36,526 bases of DNA. It comes from CAZCBJ01 sp964496705 (GTDB taxonomy: Bacteria > Chloroflexota > Anaerolineae > Anaerolineales > Anaerolineaceae). A model generated the notes under the pieces. That model was not told the origin of the DNA. It searched no databases and worked only from the letters and a program-made list of their open reading frames with translations. The stretch lies in assembly GCA_964496705.1 (NCBI GenBank), contig CAZCBJ010000014.1, positions 1-36,526 on the forward strand. Reading direction: 5' to 3'. The first letter of the stretch is position 1, and the number at the start of each line of letters is the position of its first letter. The translations under genes were made by a program, and so were the position numbers. Shown in pieces: positions 14,365 through 21,624 of this stretch.

Positions 14365-15447
14365 ATGACCACCTCTCAAGAAGAATTGAACACAATATTA
14401 TCCATCGGCGAGGAACAGATTGAGCTGCTGGAAAAGCTGTGCAACGCATGCGCGGTATCGGGAGATGAAGGCGAAGTGCGCGCTGTTGTCACCGAGCAGT
14501 TGAAAACAATTGCCGATGAGATGCTCACCGACGCGCTGGGCAATCTGCTGATCACGCGCAAAGCCAGGGTGGATGATCCACTGCGGGTGATGCTGGCTGC
14601 GCACATGGATGAAGTCGGGTTCATGATCACCGACGATGACGGTGGGGGCATCTTCCACTTTGCCACTGTGGGCGGTATTGACAAACGCAGCCTGGTCGGG
14701 AAGACCGTGCTGGTGGGCAAAGAGCACATCCCGGCTGTGATCGGCGCCAAGCCCATCCATCTGACCGAAGAAGGCGAAATGGAACGCACCATCCCGTTGG
14801 AATCGCTGCGCATGGATGCCGGCCCGGGGGCAAGCGGCAAAATTAAAGTCGGCGACCGGGCAGCCTTTGCCACGCGCTTTGAGGTGATCGGCCCAAGCCT
14901 GCGCGCCAAAGCCCTGGATGACCGCCTGGGGGTGGCCATACTGATCGAGCTGGTGAAGCACGCACCCGAGAACATCGAGCTGTTGGCCGCTTTCACCACC
15001 CAGGAAGAGGTGGGCGCCCGCGGAGCGCGCGCCGCGGCTTACCGCTTCAATCCAGACCTGGCAATCGCCCTTGATAGCACCCCCGCCTACGACCTGCCCA
15101 CCTGGGACGAGACTGAAAACAGTCAGTACAACACGCGTCTGGGCAGCGGCCCGGCCATTTATATCGCCGACTCCAGCACCCTCTCCAATCCGCGCCTGGT
15201 GCGCCATTTCATGCAGACCGCAGAGGCGCTGAACATTCCATACCAGATTCGTCAGCCGGGCGGCGGCGGCACCGACGCAGGCACCATCCACCGCCAGCGC
15301 GCCGGAATCCCCAGCATCTCCATCTCTGTGCCCGGACGCTACGCTCACACCTCCGTCATGCTGGCGCGGCGTTCAGATTGGGAAAACACCCAGAAACTGG
15401 TCTATGCAGCGCTTTCCGGCATGGATCGCAATCTTCTCGCAAGGTAG
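14365..15447 (+). CDS. M42-family metallo-aminopeptidase, paralogue 2
   Basis: The 360 aa protein has all M42 positions: AAHMDEVGFMI, KALDDRLGVAI, TTQEEVGARGA, ALDSTP and RYAHTSVML. An N-terminal extension (about 20 residues, Glu-rich) precedes the usual start of the fold (LEKLCNACAVSGDEGEVR). GGGGTDAG marks the active-site Thr-Asp. The start ATG is preceded by CAGGAG. It lies between two paralogues with gaps of 11 and 12 bases, so all three should be translated from one message. In archaea different TET subunits can form mixed shells, and the operon would allow that here. Confidence 0.94.
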   Translation: MTTSQEELNTILSIGEEQIELLEKLCNACAVSGDEGEVRAVVTEQLKTIADEMLTDALGNLLITRKARVDDPLRVMLAAHMDEVGFMITDDDGGGIFHFATVGGIDKRSLVGKTVLVGKEHIPAVIGAKPIHLTEEGEMERTIPLESLRMDAGPGASGKIKVGDRAAFATRFEVIGPSLRAKALDDRLGVAILIELVKHAPENIELLAAFTTQEEVGARGARAAAYRFNPDLAIALDSTPAYDLPTWDETENSQYNTRLGSGPAIYIADSSTLSNPRLVRHFMQTAEALNIPYQIRQPGGGGTDAGTIHRQRAGIPSISISVPGRYAHTSVMLARRSDWENTQKLVYAALSGMDRNLLAR

Positions 15448-15459
15448 CAAGGAGCAAAC

Positions 15460-16455
15460 ATGAAATCTTTAATCAAAAAATTGGTCGAAGCGGTGGGGCC
15501 CTCCGGTTATGAAGACTCCGTCCGCGAACTGGTGCGCGAGGAGGTACAGGCGTACGCCGATGAGGTGAGGGTGGACGCGCTGGGCAACCTGATCGCCCGC
15601 AAAGGCGTCCGGCAGGCTGGCGGAAAGCGCATCATGCTGGCCGCCCATATAGATGAAATTGGCATTATCGCCTCCTTCATTGACGAAAACGGATTCGTGC
15701 GCTTCACCAATATCGGCGGCGTGCGCGCCATGGCGCTGCTGGGTGGGCGTGTCGTGTTCACCAACGGCGCGCACGGGGTGATCTCCGTGGAACCGGTTGA
15801 GCCGTACGACCGCGTGCCTTCGCTGGACAAATTCTACGTCGATGTCGGCGCGACCAGCCGCGACGATTGCCCGGTGAGCGTGGGGGATGTGGCTGCGTTT
15901 GACCGGCCCTTCCTCGACCTGGGCAACCGCCTGGTGGCAAAATCGATGGACGACCGCATCAGCGCTGCCGTGATGGTCGAAGCATTGCGCCAACTTCCGT
16001 CCACGCCGCATGAGCTGTATTTTGTGTTCACCACCCAGGAGGAGGTTGGACTGCGCGGCGCGCAAACCGCCGCTTACGGTGTGGATCCGGACATTGGCCT
16101 CTCGGTGGACGTGACCCGCGTGGGCGACACGCCCAAGGATCGCATGGCCGTCGCACTGGGCAAAGGCCCGGCTGTCAAGGTTCGCGACAGCGGCATGCTG
16201 TCTGACCCGCGCGTGGTGCGCTGGCTGTCTGACACAGCAGAAAAAGCCGGCCTGCCTTATCAGCTTGAGGTGTTGGAAGCCGGCACCACCGATGCGCGCG
16301 CCATCCAGCTAACCCGCGCAGGCGTGCCGTCCGGCTGTATTTCCATCCCCACCCGCTATATACACACGCCATCTGAAATGGTCGATGCCCGCGACGTCGA
16401 AAATGCGGTCAGATTGATCGTCGCCGCTGTCAGTCAGCCGGTGGAACTAAAATAA
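15460..16455 (+). CDS. M42-family metallo-aminopeptidase, paralogue 3
   Basis: At 331 aa this is the shortest and most typical of the three. The motifs are AAHIDEIGII, SMDDRISAAVM, TTQEEVGLRGAQ, SVDVTRVGD and RYIHTPSEMV, with EAGTTDA before the last block. It begins directly with the fold (MKSLIKKLVEAVGPSGYED), and CAAGGAG precedes the ATG. Substrate preference (Leu, Glu or Lys type in TETs) cannot be read from the motifs. The most likely role is intracellular degradation of peptides, perhaps those imported by a system such as the solute-binding protein encoded next. Confidence 0.94.
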   Translation: MKSLIKKLVEAVGPSGYEDSVRELVREEVQAYADEVRVDALGNLIARKGVRQAGGKRIMLAAHIDEIGIIASFIDENGFVRFTNIGGVRAMALLGGRVVFTNGAHGVISVEPVEPYDRVPSLDKFYVDVGATSRDDCPVSVGDVAAFDRPFLDLGNRLVAKSMDDRISAAVMVEALRQLPSTPHELYFVFTTQEEVGLRGAQTAAYGVDPDIGLSVDVTRVGDTPKDRMAVALGKGPAVKVRDSGMLSDPRVVRWLSDTAEKAGLPYQLEVLEAGTTDARAIQLTRAGVPSGCISIPTRYIHTPSEMVDARDVENAVRLIVAAVSQPVELK

Positions 16456-16485
16456 TTCGCCTCATATCAAACCAAGAAATTCGTC

Positions 16486-17862
16486 ATGAGCGTTCAAACT
16501 GACCAGTCAAAATCGGTCAAGGCCTCGCCTACACGCAAACAGATCATCCTGGTGACGGCCTGCCTGATCGGCATCTTAACGCTCTGCCTGTCCAGCGGTT
16601 GCACGGCTTTGGTGGATTTCCTCCCCCGTCCCAGCCCAACCGCACCAATCATCCTGCCCATTGAATCAGCTCAGCAGGTCACCACACTCCCGGACACCAC
16701 CGCGCCTTCGCCCACGCCCACCCCGGCCCTCCAGACCATCACTTTATGGGTGCCGCCTCAGTTCGATCCCTCGGGCAGCGATGCCGCAGCCCAACTGCTG
16801 CAATCGCGTCTGGCAGAATTCTCACGCCAATACCCGGCATATACGGTGAAAGTCCGCATCAAAGCCGCCTCAGGCCCGGCCAGTCTGTTGAATTCGCTAT
16901 CGGCAGCCAGCGCCGCTGCGCCGCTGGCTGTGCCTTCGTTGATTCTCTTAACCCGCAGCGACCTGGAAGCCGCTGCGGTCAAAGGCTTGATTTTCCCGAT
17001 GGATCAACAGCAGGCGGCCATCGATGAAGCGGATTGGTTCAACTATGCGCGCCAGCTATCGCTGATCCAGGGCAGCTCCTTTGGATTGCCTTTCGCGGGA
17101 GATGTGCTGTTGTTGGTATACCGCCCGGGTAAAGTCAATCCGCCCGGCGACGGCTGGCCTGGAATTCTACGCCAGGGCCGTCCGATGGCTTTTCCTGCGG
17201 GCGATCCGCAGGCCATGCTGACCCTCAACCTCTATCTCTCTCTGGGCGGTCAGATCACCGACCCCCAGGGCCGCCCCATACTGCAGCCGGAACTGCTCGC
17301 AAAAGTGTACCAATTGTACGCGGACGGCGCCTTGCAGGGGGTCATTCCAGGCTGGTTGGCATCCTATTCAACCGACGACGCCGCCTGGGAAGCCTATCGC
17401 CAACAATCCGCAGATTGGTTGATCACCTGGTCGTCGCGCTACCTGCGCGAAATGCCCGCCGACTCCGCCGCTCTTCCTTTGCCTGCGTTGGGCGACCAGC
17501 CTGTCAATCTATCCACCGGTTGGGTTTGGGCTCTTTCAGATCTCATCCCCGAGCGCCGCCCGGCTGCGATTCAACTGGCTGAATTCCTCACCAGCGGTGA
17601 TTTTCTCGCACGCTGGACGGTCAGCGCCGGCGCGCTCCCCGTGCGCCCGTCCAGCCTGGAAGCCTGGCCCAACCAGAGCGTCCGCACCCTGCTCAGCCCG
17701 ATCATCACCGTTGCCCGGCCAAAACCTGCCAATGATGTTTTGACCAGCCTGGGGCCCATTCTTTCGGATGGATCTCTGCAGGTAATCAAACGCCAAAGCG
17801 ACCCACTCACCGCAGCCCAATCAGCCGCGGAGAGATTAACCATATCTTCGTCCAATAAATGA
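16486..17862 (+). CDS. ABC-type extracellular solute-binding lipoprotein
   Basis: The 458 aa protein has a basic N-terminus and a lipoprotein signal ending LSSGC (lipobox). A Pro/Thr linker follows, then a family-1 type binding-protein fold: ITLWVPPQFDPSG, RLAEFSRQYPAYTVKVRI, IFPMDQQ, FGLPFAGDVLLLVYRPG, and WALSDLIPERRPAAIQLAEFL near the C-terminus. Such proteins capture a solute outside the membrane and deliver it to permeases. No permease or ATPase gene is nearby, so it is an orphan here. The ligand cannot be guessed; sugars and peptides are both possible. It lies 30 bases after the M42 genes and 13 bases before the next ORF. The ribosome-binding site is weak. Confidence 0.85.
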   Translation: MSVQTDQSKSVKASPTRKQIILVTACLIGILTLCLSSGCTALVDFLPRPSPTAPIILPIESAQQVTTLPDTTAPSPTPTPALQTITLWVPPQFDPSGSDAAAQLLQSRLAEFSRQYPAYTVKVRIKAASGPASLLNSLSAASAAAPLAVPSLILLTRSDLEAAAVKGLIFPMDQQQAAIDEADWFNYARQLSLIQGSSFGLPFAGDVLLLVYRPGKVNPPGDGWPGILRQGRPMAFPAGDPQAMLTLNLYLSLGGQITDPQGRPILQPELLAKVYQLYADGALQGVIPGWLASYSTDDAAWEAYRQQSADWLITWSSRYLREMPADSAALPLPALGDQPVNLSTGWVWALSDLIPERRPAAIQLAEFLTSGDFLARWTVSAGALPVRPSSLEAWPNQSVRTLLSPIITVARPKPANDVLTSLGPILSDGSLQVIKRQSDPLTAAQSAAERLTISSSNK

Positions 17863-17875
17863 GTTGAGAATTCCA

Positions 17876-18211
17876 ATGCCCCTCCCTCCCTCTCTTCACC
17901 CATCCGCCTTTTTGCAGCGCCATTGGCAGGCTTGGGCGATTGCCCTGGTGGTTCTCTACGGACTGGCCAACCTGGCCTGGCTGGAACCCGGCGCAAAGCA
18001 GGTTTCAGCCAACCCTTCTGCAGCAACCGCCACCGCCGCGGCGACCGTGGTTGACCAAGCCACCTCGCGCGGGGTATCAGATATGACCTATGCCCAGCAG
18101 GACGCGTTGACCACAGCGCTCATCTTGAGCGCCACATTGATTGTGTTGATCGTTGTGGGAGGAACCTTCGGCGCAGTCTGGTCGATGCGCAAGAAAGATC
18201 GGGTAAAATAA
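17876..18211 (+). CDS. Small two-helix membrane protein, unknown function
   Basis: I do not recognise a family. The 111 aa product (ATG 17876; a TTG at 17864 is in frame too) has an N-terminal Pro-rich part and one membrane helix (AWAIALVVLYGLANLAWL). An Ala/Thr-rich external loop of about 45 residues follows, then a second helix (ALILSATLIVLIVVGGTFGAVW) and a basic end (RKKDRVK). Both termini would be cytoplasmic. It sits between the solute-binding protein and a LiaX/YvlB-like gene with gaps of 13 and 10 bases, which suggests one operon. Confidence 0.6.
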   Translation: MPLPPSLHPSAFLQRHWQAWAIALVVLYGLANLAWLEPGAKQVSANPSAATATAAATVVDQATSRGVSDMTYAQQDALTTALILSATLIVLIVVGGTFGAVWSMRKKDRVK

Positions 18212-18221
18212 GACCAAACTC

Positions 18222-18614
18222 ATGGTCAGCCAGGATGAACGCCTGAAAATACTGGAAATGGTGCGGGATGGTAAATTGACCGCTGAACAGGGGATTCAAT
18301 TGCTCGAAGCGCTGAAAAGTGCCAACCCGCCGGAATCAGCTGTGCCGCCCCAACCGCCGGCATTGCCAGCCCGCCATCCGCGCTGGTTCCGGGTGACCGT
18401 GACGGACATGCGCAATGGGAAATTGCGCGTCAACGTGCGCTTGCCGGTCAACGTGCTGACCGCCGGGATAAAAATGGGCGCGCGTTTTTCAACTGATGTC
18501 GAAGGCCTGGACATGAATCAATTGATGGAGATGGCCCGCTCTGGCGAAATCGGCCGCATCGTGGACATCATCAACGAAGAAAATGGCGAGCACGTCGAGG
18601 TCTTTTTGGAATGA
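18222..18614 (+). CDS. LiaX/YvlB-type SHOCT-like domain protein
   Basis: The 130 aa protein begins with the helix pair typical of YvlB/LiaX N-termini: ERLKILEMVRDGKLTAEQGIQLLEAL (shown here as two parts, ERLKILEMVRDGK and LTAEQGIQLLEAL). A Pro-rich linker follows, then a beta-rich part (WFRVTVTDMRNGKLRVNVRLPVNVL). The end (IGRIVDIINEENGEHVEVFLE) matches the repeating phrase seen in this family. Proteins of this group are tied to LiaFSR envelope stress in Firmicutes. Together with the LiaF/PspC operon at 3901-6334 it suggests a dispersed envelope-stress system. The convergent neighbour stops 21 bases away. Confidence 0.75.
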   Translation: MVSQDERLKILEMVRDGKLTAEQGIQLLEALKSANPPESAVPPQPPALPARHPRWFRVTVTDMRNGKLRVNVRLPVNVLTAGIKMGARFSTDVEGLDMNQLMEMARSGEIGRIVDIINEENGEHVEVFLE

Positions 18615-18635
18615 CCCGGTGCTTGCCGGCCCGGT

Positions 18636-18902
18636 CTAGACCGCCTCGATCATCTCAATCTCCGGGAAGAACTGGCGCACCGTGCCTTCCACCCATCCGT
18701 GGAGGGTGGTGGGTGACAACGGGCAGCCCAGACAGGCCCCGCCCAAATGCACCACCAGTTTCTTGCCGTCAAAGGAGATCAACTCCACTGACCCGCCGTG
18801 GAAATTATTAATATAGGCATCCAGTTGCTCAATCAGGCCGCGCATTTGTTCCTGCTGGCTGAAATTGGGGGTTCCATTCGGTTGGCTTTCGGTTGTGTTC
18901 AT
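18636..18902 (-). CDS. NifU C-terminal-domain (Nfu-type) Fe-S scaffold
   Basis: The 88 aa protein has the Nfu domain with GGACLGCPLS (Cys57, Cys60), the Cys pair that holds a [4Fe-4S] cluster between two subunits and passes it to target proteins. An N-terminal polar stretch of about 18 residues precedes the domain. The ATG overlaps the stop of the upstream CRP-like gene by 4 bases, so the two are translationally coupled. Neighbouring Fe-S users include the ferredoxin-CrtI fusion at 21625. Whether it serves that enzyme in particular is only a guess from position. Confidence 0.92.
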   Translation of the reverse strand: MNTTESQPNGTPNFSQQEQMRGLIEQLDAYINNFHGGSVELISFDGKKLVVHLGGACLGCPLSPTTLHGWVEGTVRQFFPEIEMIEAV

Positions 18903-19393
18903 CGTTCTTTCTCACATTTTCTTGTGGTGGACATACCCTCGGTCAACAGAAGTATCACTTGGGAATGAAGAGTGCGCAGCCCCTCGGCAATCACATCCGC
19001 CATCCTATTTAAAACCAGCTTTCCGGTATCAGGGCTTTTTTCGCACAGTTTTTCCAGGTCTGCGCCTTGCATCATCAACGCCCGGCCTGCTGCCAATGCG
19101 GTGGCGCTAGACGTGTAATGCGCGCGCCGCAATGCCGCAGACCACCCAAACACCCCGCCCGGTTCAATATGCGCCACATCGATCGGAGGGGCGTCGTAGG
19201 GCTTATATCGTATTATAACCTGACCCTGAATCAAGATGAAAAAATGCAGCGCAACTTGCCCCTGGCGAAAGATCAACTGCCCGGCATGAAAATCGCGCAG
19301 CTTGAGCAACGGCGCAACCAACGCCATCTGCGCTGGGGACAAACCCTCAAATAAGGGCAACTGGGGTAGTTCTTGTCCATACATTAGGATCAT
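18899..19393 (-). CDS. Cyclic-nucleotide-binding-domain protein without HTH
   Basis: The 164 aa protein is a CRP/FNR-type sensor domain: LPLFEGLSPAQMALVAPLLKL, then GQLIFRQGQVALHFFILIQGQVII, IEPGGVFGWSAAL and a long C-terminal helix. The usual PGEFFGE-R phosphate-binding signature is degenerate (PGGVFGWSAALRRAHY), so cyclic-nucleotide binding is doubtful. No helix-turn-helix follows: the chain ends in a helix and a basic tail (STTRKCEKER). It may sense another ligand and act by protein contact, possibly on the coupled Nfu protein. The start is the ATG ending at 19393; an in-frame ATG ending at 19384 is possible, and neither has a good ribosome-binding site. Confidence 0.85.
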   Translation of the reverse strand: MILMYGQELPQLPLFEGLSPAQMALVAPLLKLRDFHAGQLIFRQGQVALHFFILIQGQVIIRYKPYDAPPIDVAHIEPGGVFGWSAALRRAHYTSSATALAAGRALMMQGADLEKLCEKSPDTGKLVLNRMADVIAEGLRTLHSQVILLLTEGMSTTRKCEKER

Positions 19394-19553
19394 ATTAATC
19401 GCTTCGCTACCGGCTTCCTAGTACCAAATATCCTGAATGGGTTGGTGCAATCCATCCTAATAAAGTAACAAAAAAAGTGCAAAAAACATGAACAATTCTG
19501 ACAGGTTGGAATAAAATATAAGTTAATTTCAAGCGCCTCTTAAAGGTTTTTGC

Positions 19554-20711
19554 GTGGTCTATGATGTCATTGTCGTTGGAGCAGGACCTGCGGGAGCAAT
19601 CCTGGCCTATCTGCTTGCCACCCAAGGGCTGCATGTTTTAATCGTGGAAAAGTCACGGCTGCCGCGTTATAAAACTTGCGGCGGCGGGCTGACCTATAAA
19701 GCCATCCAGGTGCTGCCGTTTGATGTGCGCGACTCAGTGGAATTGGAAGCCAGCGGCGGGATCGTCACCTTCGCCGGGCGTCAGTGCCTAAAAGCCGAGG
19801 TGCAGCAACCTTTTGCCTGGTTGGTGATGCGCGACCGTTTCGATCATTTCCTGGTGCAACAGGCTGTGAAGGCAGGCGTTCACCTGGTGGAAGGCGCTCC
19901 CATCCAGTCCATTGACCAGCAAGGTCAACGAGTGCTATTAAAAACCGGAACAGACACCTACACCGCACAAATCCTGGCCGGCGCCGACGGTGTCAACAGC
20001 CTCACCGCTCGCCATGCCGGGCTGATGGGGCATCGCCAGGTGGGCACCGCGGTGGAGGTGGAACTGGCCGTCCCCCAACGTTCGATCGAGGCCCAGGGGT
20101 CATATGCAACTTTTGATTTCAGCCCGATGCCAGGCGGGTACGGTTGGGTGTTCCCCAAACGCACACACCTCTCGGTGGGTCTGTATGCCGCCCACCCCGG
20201 CAAGACCGTGCATCTGCGCTCAGCTCTTGACCGCTTCATAAAAATCCAGCCTGTTTTACAGGACAGCCAGCCCATCCAACTGCACGGCCACCGCATCCCG
20301 CTGGGCGGACAGGAAAGCACATTGCACGCCGGGCGCATTCTGCTGCTCGGAGATGCAGCCAACCTTGCCGATCCCTGGCTGGGCGAGGGAATCTATTACG
20401 CCATCCTGAGCGCATTGATTGCTGCCGATGAAATTTTCCGCTTTTTCCGCGGCGGGATCAAAGACCTCAGCCGTTATACCGAACGGATCAACGCTCAAAT
20501 TGTGCGCCAGCTCAGTCACGCGCGCACCTTTGCAGCTTGGGTCTACCGTTTCCCGCGTATCGGCACCGATTTGTTGAGCAACAGCCCGTTGATGCAGCAA
20601 ATTGTCTTCGGCGCGATTCGGGGAGATTACACCTTCAGGCAGCTCAATACCCTGTTACTTCAGCAGCTGCCGCGCATACTGGTACAAGCATGGAATGGAG
20701 GCAGCCGGTGA
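19554..20711 (+). CDS. Geranylgeranyl-reductase-family FAD oxidoreductase
   Basis: The start is a GTG with AAAGG seven bases before it. The 385 aa protein has the FAD dinucleotide fold at the start (YDVIVVGAGPAGA), an FAD-binding second strand (IVEKSRLPRYKTCGGGLT, where the Cys and Gly triplet fit the GGR family), ILAGADGVNS, PGGYGWVFPK and the second FAD motif RILLLGDAANLADPWLGEGI. GGR-family enzymes reduce C=C bonds in isoprenoid chains (chlorophyll phytyl, archaeal lipids, menaquinone). The ferredoxin-CrtI fusion and the carotenoid gene downstream suggest an isoprenoid or carotenoid substrate. It has no Fe-S centre of its own. The next gene overlaps by 4 bases (GTGA). Confidence 0.9.
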   Translation: MVYDVIVVGAGPAGAILAYLLATQGLHVLIVEKSRLPRYKTCGGGLTYKAIQVLPFDVRDSVELEASGGIVTFAGRQCLKAEVQQPFAWLVMRDRFDHFLVQQAVKAGVHLVEGAPIQSIDQQGQRVLLKTGTDTYTAQILAGADGVNSLTARHAGLMGHRQVGTAVEVELAVPQRSIEAQGSYATFDFSPMPGGYGWVFPKRTHLSVGLYAAHPGKTVHLRSALDRFIKIQPVLQDSQPIQLHGHRIPLGGQESTLHAGRILLLGDAANLADPWLGEGIYYAILSALIAADEIFRFFRGGIKDLSRYTERINAQIVRQLSHARTFAAWVYRFPRIGTDLLSNSPLMQQIVFGAIRGDYTFRQLNTLLLQQLPRILVQAWNGGSR

Positions 20712-21601
20712 TTAAAAAAGAGAACGGTGATTGGAAACCTTATCTGTATTTGAGTCTGGTCACGATGATCTCGGTGGCTCTGATCATCCTCAATCATCTC
20801 CTGGGGATGCGCATTCCGTTTCGGGTTGAATTCCTGATCGGTTATTTGGGCGCGTTGATGATCTTTGTCGTCTGGCATTCGGTGTTGACCAAAGGTTGGG
20901 CGCGCAGCCTGAGCATGCTGGCGGTCTCTTTTATCCTCGCCTTCAGCGCTGAAGCGCTGGGGGTCAACTTCGGCTGGATTTTCGGCCGCTATTATTACAC
21001 CGATGCGCTCGGACTCAGCCTGTTTGGGGTGCCTTTTCTGGCCGCCCTTGCCTGGGAGCCAATCCTTTACGCCGCTTTCTCATTGACCGATATCCTCGCC
21101 CCGGCGGTCTTGCCGCAATCCGGTAATTTCTGGCGCCGCTTGCCCGCTTACATCTGGATGGCCGTGGTGGGCGCGCTGGCCACCACCGCCTGGGACATGA
21201 TGATTGATCCAATTGCGGTCAGCCAGGGATGGTGGGTGTGGATTGGTGGCGGGGCTTACTTGCCGTATGTCGCCAACGGCGTGCCGGTGCAGAATTTCCT
21301 CGGCTGGCTGGGTGTTTCTTTCACCATCAACCTCATCTATCGCTTCATCGCCGCTGCGCCGCCCCGCCCGCGCCGCTCGATGAACCTTTCGCTGTATGCA
21401 CCGCTGATGCTCTATTCCTCGCTTTTCCTCACCTCCTTCGGCGTCACCCTGACCATTCTGCGCCGCCCTGAGGTCGCCCTGATCGGTTTATTGGCGATGG
21501 GCCCTTTCATCGCCATCGTGCTAACCAATGTCAATTTACTCACCCGGGGTTTGTCCAATTTGCTCACCAGCAACTGGGTAGAGGTTGAAACCAATAAATA
21601 A
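20708..21601 (+). CDS. Carotenoid biosynthesis (CruF-like, DUF422) membrane protein
   Basis: The start is GTG 20708, because GGAGG ends six bases before it and its GTGA overlaps the previous stop. An upstream in-frame ATG (20690) is less likely. The 297 aa protein has about seven membrane helices. The family wording SFILAFSAEALGVNFGWIFGRYYYTDALG, split here by a helix break, and TTAWDMMIDPIAV with YGVPVQNFLGW-like NGVPVQNFLGWLG match the CruF/bisanhydrobacterioruberin hydratase family. CruF hydrates the end of acyclic carotenoids. In Anaerolineae the product is unknown. Position between a GGR-family reductase and a CrtI-like enzyme makes a carotenoid or related C40/C50 isoprenoid plausible. 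Confidence 0.88.
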   Translation: MIKKENGDWKPYLYLSLVTMISVALIILNHLLGMRIPFRVEFLIGYLGALMIFVVWHSVLTKGWARSLSMLAVSFILAFSAEALGVNFGWIFGRYYYTDALGLSLFGVPFLAALAWEPILYAAFSLTDILAPAVLPQSGNFWRRLPAYIWMAVVGALATTAWDMMIDPIAVSQGWWVWIGGGAYLPYVANGVPVQNFLGWLGVSFTINLIYRFIAAAPPRPRRSMNLSLYAPLMLYSSLFLTSFGVTLTILRRPEVALIGLLAMGPFIAIVLTNVNLLTRGLSNLLTSNWVEVETNK

Positions 21602-21624
21602 ATCTTATCTTTAGGAGCGAGGCC

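Noticed and set aside
19439..19457. Imperfect palindrome GGTTGG...CCATCC in the divergent region before the GGR gene
   Set aside because: One mismatch in short arms and no clear promoter elements nearby; could be chance.
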